From NCBI GenBank assembly GCA_900469625.1, contig UBXV01000041.1:98555-162554 (forward strand): 64,000 nt of DNA, read 5' to 3'. This document shows positions 62,284 through 64,000 of this stretch, piece after piece. The translations under genes were made by a program, and so were the position numbers. Position 1 is the first letter of the stretch. Each line of letters opens with the position of its first letter. The notes beneath the pieces are model-generated. The model made no database searches. It saw only the letters and a list, made by a program, of their open reading frames with translations, and was not told the origin of the DNA. The DNA is from Hyphomicrobiales bacterium. Lineage in GTDB: Bacteria > Pseudomonadota > Alphaproteobacteria > Rhizobiales > Rhizobiaceae.

Positions 62284-63288
62284 ATGGAACTGTTTTTCGA
62301 CACCGCATTTGGGCGTCTTGGCAAAAAGGCGCTGGATTTCCAAAAACTACGAGCCGAAGTCCAAGCTCAATACATCGCGCATCTCGCTAGCTACACAGAG
62401 TACGCTTCGCTTTACGGCGGTAGCACAAATCCCGCGCATCAAATTAAAGTTGGGTACTTTGATTCCAGCAAGCCTAACGGCTGCGCTGCGATCCTTGACG
62501 GGCAGGACATAATTGGCATCAGCTCGGAAGTACCCAAACTGAAAGAAGGGCTTTTCCGGGAAATTATTGAGCAACCGTTCTTCGCCGAAATCCCCGATCA
62601 CGAGCAGGAGGGGGCCGTGAGTTGGCTAGGGGATTGCGCACAGCATTTCTTATTCTGGCACGAACTCGCGCACGTCTGGAATGGGCACACAAGCTTTCAA
62701 GCGAAAGCCGGAGTGCTTTTCATTGACGAACTGAGTGCAGTTTCCGACAAATTGGGGAACCTCGATTATCAGACAATGGAGATGGATGCTGACGGCTTCG
62801 CTGCGGCTACGAGCTTTAACCACTTATCTCGCTTTGCCTTTCCCCATCGGCTTACTGCGATAGAAGGGAAATTGGGTCCGGGCACCACTTCCCTCACTTT
62901 GGGTATGGTGGCGATCTACTTACTGTTCCGACTCTTCGACGCGGCCGCTGACTTCGATGACGAAGAGAGAAAGAGTCACCCGTCGCCACCCTTGCGACAG
63001 AGGTTGATTGCAGGCTCGCTCGCGGCCCAGGCTAAGCGTTCGGGTGCAATGGAAGAGCGCGCTGCATTGTCGATCGTGCTAGCCGCCGCGCATCTTGGCG
63101 AAAACCTCTATGCTGACTCGCGCCGCATACCCCGGGATTCTAACGCATTTGACGAAGCGCTAGGCGAGCGAGGTGATCTTTATCAGAGGAAACTCCTCCG
63201 CCATTGGCGTGTGCTACGTCCTCAATTGGATGTGCTGAAGCGCCGTGGGACCTTGGTGCCAGTGCAGGATATCCCGGATGAGACCTAA
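62284..63288 (+). CDS. HExxH metalloprotease, candidate exclusion/defence protein (Lit/peptidase U49-like)
   Basis: The 334-residue protein shows a gluzincin site: HELAH at residues 126-130 in FLFWHELAHVWNGH, and Glu166 and Asp170 in MEMDADGFAA (M48-like E-x3-D spacing). A hydrophobic stretch TSLTLGMVAIYLLFRLF lies near residue 210. ATG chosen for its GAGGAG four bases upstream; in-frame TTG/ATG starts lie up to 21 codons earlier. Placed after the lysis genes at the prophage end, more AT-rich than the structural genes. A Lit-type abortive-infection peptidase is one inference. Confidence 0.7.
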   Translation: MELFFDTAFGRLGKKALDFQKLRAEVQAQYIAHLASYTEYASLYGGSTNPAHQIKVGYFDSSKPNGCAAILDGQDIIGISSEVPKLKEGLFREIIEQPFFAEIPDHEQEGAVSWLGDCAQHFLFWHELAHVWNGHTSFQAKAGVLFIDELSAVSDKLGNLDYQTMEMDADGFAAATSFNHLSRFAFPHRLTAIEGKLGPGTTSLTLGMVAIYLLFRLFDAAADFDDEERKSHPSPPLRQRLIAGSLAAQAKRSGAMEERAALSIVLAAAHLGENLYADSRRIPRDSNAFDEALGERGDLYQRKLLRHWRVLRPQLDVLKRRGTLVPVQDIPDET

Positions 63289-63295
63289 ATCGAAA

Positions 63296-63976
63296 CTATA
63301 GCACCCTCTCAAAGGCATGCTTTAACAGTTCACAGCGGATCGTTGCAACCTTCACCTGTTGATATTGAGGTTGCGGAACGTGGAACATCATTCGCTCTTC
63401 ACGTTGGGGACTGAAGATTTTCCGCTTCTTTAGGTTTGAGTAGAAATCCGTAATCCCATTACCCGCAGTGTCTGTGTAGGCGACAGGCATGAAGTGTGAG
63501 CAGGCGATATTGGTTAGCCTCCTCCCGTCATCGGCAATTACTTTCCCAACGCGTGTGGCTTCATAGAAGAGCGGGAGATCTTTAATCCTCAGGCAGGCGT
63601 TGTATGGATTATTGTTGCGATCAGATGGGACGCACATTTCATTGCGGAGCTCCCGGAAATCACCTCTAGCCACACAAAAGAGGAAGTCATCGAACTCAAC
63701 GAATGCCGTAACGTTATCGAGCCGCATATTACTTCTGGTCCCCTCAACGTGGATGCCGAAGCCGCGTAATCTTCGCACGTCCGAATCGGTCGGGTGGGAA
63801 ACATGCCAACTGTCGATGTGGAGTTCTGAGTATCCTTCCTTAGGGTCACCTATCCATTCGTCGCCAGTGCTTTCGTAGCGCGATCGATAGTACGACTGGC
63901 GAGCGATCCGAATTGTTCCTTCGTCCAATACAGAGCCAACATGCTTAGCGTCGATGAACTTGTAATGACCTTCCAT
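63296..63976 (-). CDS. Unknown protein at the prophage right end, convergent with the metalloprotease
   Basis: A 226-residue soluble protein (YKFIDAKHVGSVLDEGTIRIARQSYYRSRYE then WIGDPKEGYSELH near the N-terminus). That opening resembles the layout of DUF2971-type proteins but I cannot name a family. Seven bases separate it from the convergent metalloprotease gene. The frame stays open to the window edge, so an earlier start is possible. AT-rich relative to the phage structural genes. Cargo gene likely. Confidence 0.6.
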   Translation of the reverse strand: MEGHYKFIDAKHVGSVLDEGTIRIARQSYYRSRYESTGDEWIGDPKEGYSELHIDSWHVSHPTDSDVRRLRGFGIHVEGTRSNMRLDNVTAFVEFDDFLFCVARGDFRELRNEMCVPSDRNNNPYNACLRIKDLPLFYEATRVGKVIADDGRRLTNIACSHFMPVAYTDTAGNGITDFYSNLKKRKIFSPQREERMMFHVPQPQYQQVKVATIRCELLKHAFERVL

Positions 63977-64000
63977 TTCACGTGAGCGTCCGGTGAGCGG

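Larger units (their letters stand above)
18435..64000. mobile_element. Temperate tailed-phage prophage (siphovirus-type), right end beyond the window
   Basis: The segment has a complete lambda-like order: integrase and recombination genes on the minus strand, an immunity region with repressor and cro-like genes, replication genes, packaging, head, tail, host-recognition and lysis genes. Capsid, portal, terminase, tape-measure, tail and lysis genes all appear open and undamaged, so the phage may be functional. A long tape measure and a major tail tube without a sheath protein suggest a siphovirus. The right attachment site was not found before 64000. Confidence 0.95.

Noticed and set aside
62135..64000. 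Right attachment site (repeat of the tRNA-Pro 3' end)
   Set aside because: No copy of the TTCGAATCCC-CGCTCCG sequence was found here; attR probably lies beyond the window.

Overview
The window holds about 18 kb of Rhizobiaceae chromosome (most like Ensifer/Sinorhizobium: GC-rich, with the gene run glyA-nrdR-ribD-ribE ... ribH-nusB ... hppA ... plsX-fabH-ihfA-merR) followed by about 45.6 kb of a tailed-phage prophage (siphovirus-type gene set) inserted at a tRNA-Pro(GGG) gene. The organism assignment is inferred from gene content and order.

Chromosomal part (1-18434). A truncated L,D-transpeptidase gene is followed by glyA, nrdR and riboflavin genes (ribD and ribE overlapping; ribH about 3 kb further on, overlapping nusB). 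Between them lie four minus-strand genes: a small exported protein, a GNAT acetyltransferase, a cupin and a HAD phosphatase. Then come an MFS transporter, the K+-independent H+-pyrophosphatase gene hppA with a bidirectional terminator, a BamE/OmlA-type lipoprotein divergent from a CBP3-family chaperone gene, yceD, plsX, fabH, ihfA, a MerR regulator, a GT8 glycosyltransferase and tRNA-Pro.

Prophage early regions (18435-36650). A leftward operon runs from 25572 down to the integrase at 18564: small proteins, a zinc-finger protein, an ERF annealing protein, a lambda-type exonuclease, an HNH-like protein, an excisionase-like HTH protein and a tyrosine recombinase. The immunity region (25.6-27.9 kb) has two control regions of the same design: a TTGA(C/T)(C/T)-N17-TACGTT promoter overlapped by GTAC-N5-GTAC operators. 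They flank two unrecognised plus-strand genes and an S24-type repressor. Rightward from a cro-like gene that may be leaderless come a GapR/ParB-like fusion, an adenine methyltransferase, a VRR-NUC-like nuclease, DnaB, a DUF1376 protein, a DnaA-domain-IV-like protein and, just before the late genes, a NusG-family protein that probably acts as antiterminator. A minus-strand two-gene cassette (SRA-like/HNH endonuclease plus a membrane protein) interrupts this region.

Prophage late region (36650-64000). A SieB-like membrane protein and an initiator-like tRNA precede the morphogenesis genes: small and large terminase, portal, DUF2213 protease/scaffold, decoration, capsid, connectors, tail tube, a tail chaperone pair with a probable -1 frameshift, tape measure, tail tip and an SGNH-hydrolase tail fibre. 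Lysis genes follow (GH19 endolysin, nested Rz/Rz1-type spanins, DUF1515 membrane protein). Five small minus-strand genes sit in gaps of the late operon between 46 and 56 kb, among them a lipoprotein/exported pair next to the tail-tip gene. The window ends with a HExxH metalloprotease gene and a convergent unknown gene, both good cargo (exclusion or defence) candidates. The right attachment site is not in the window.
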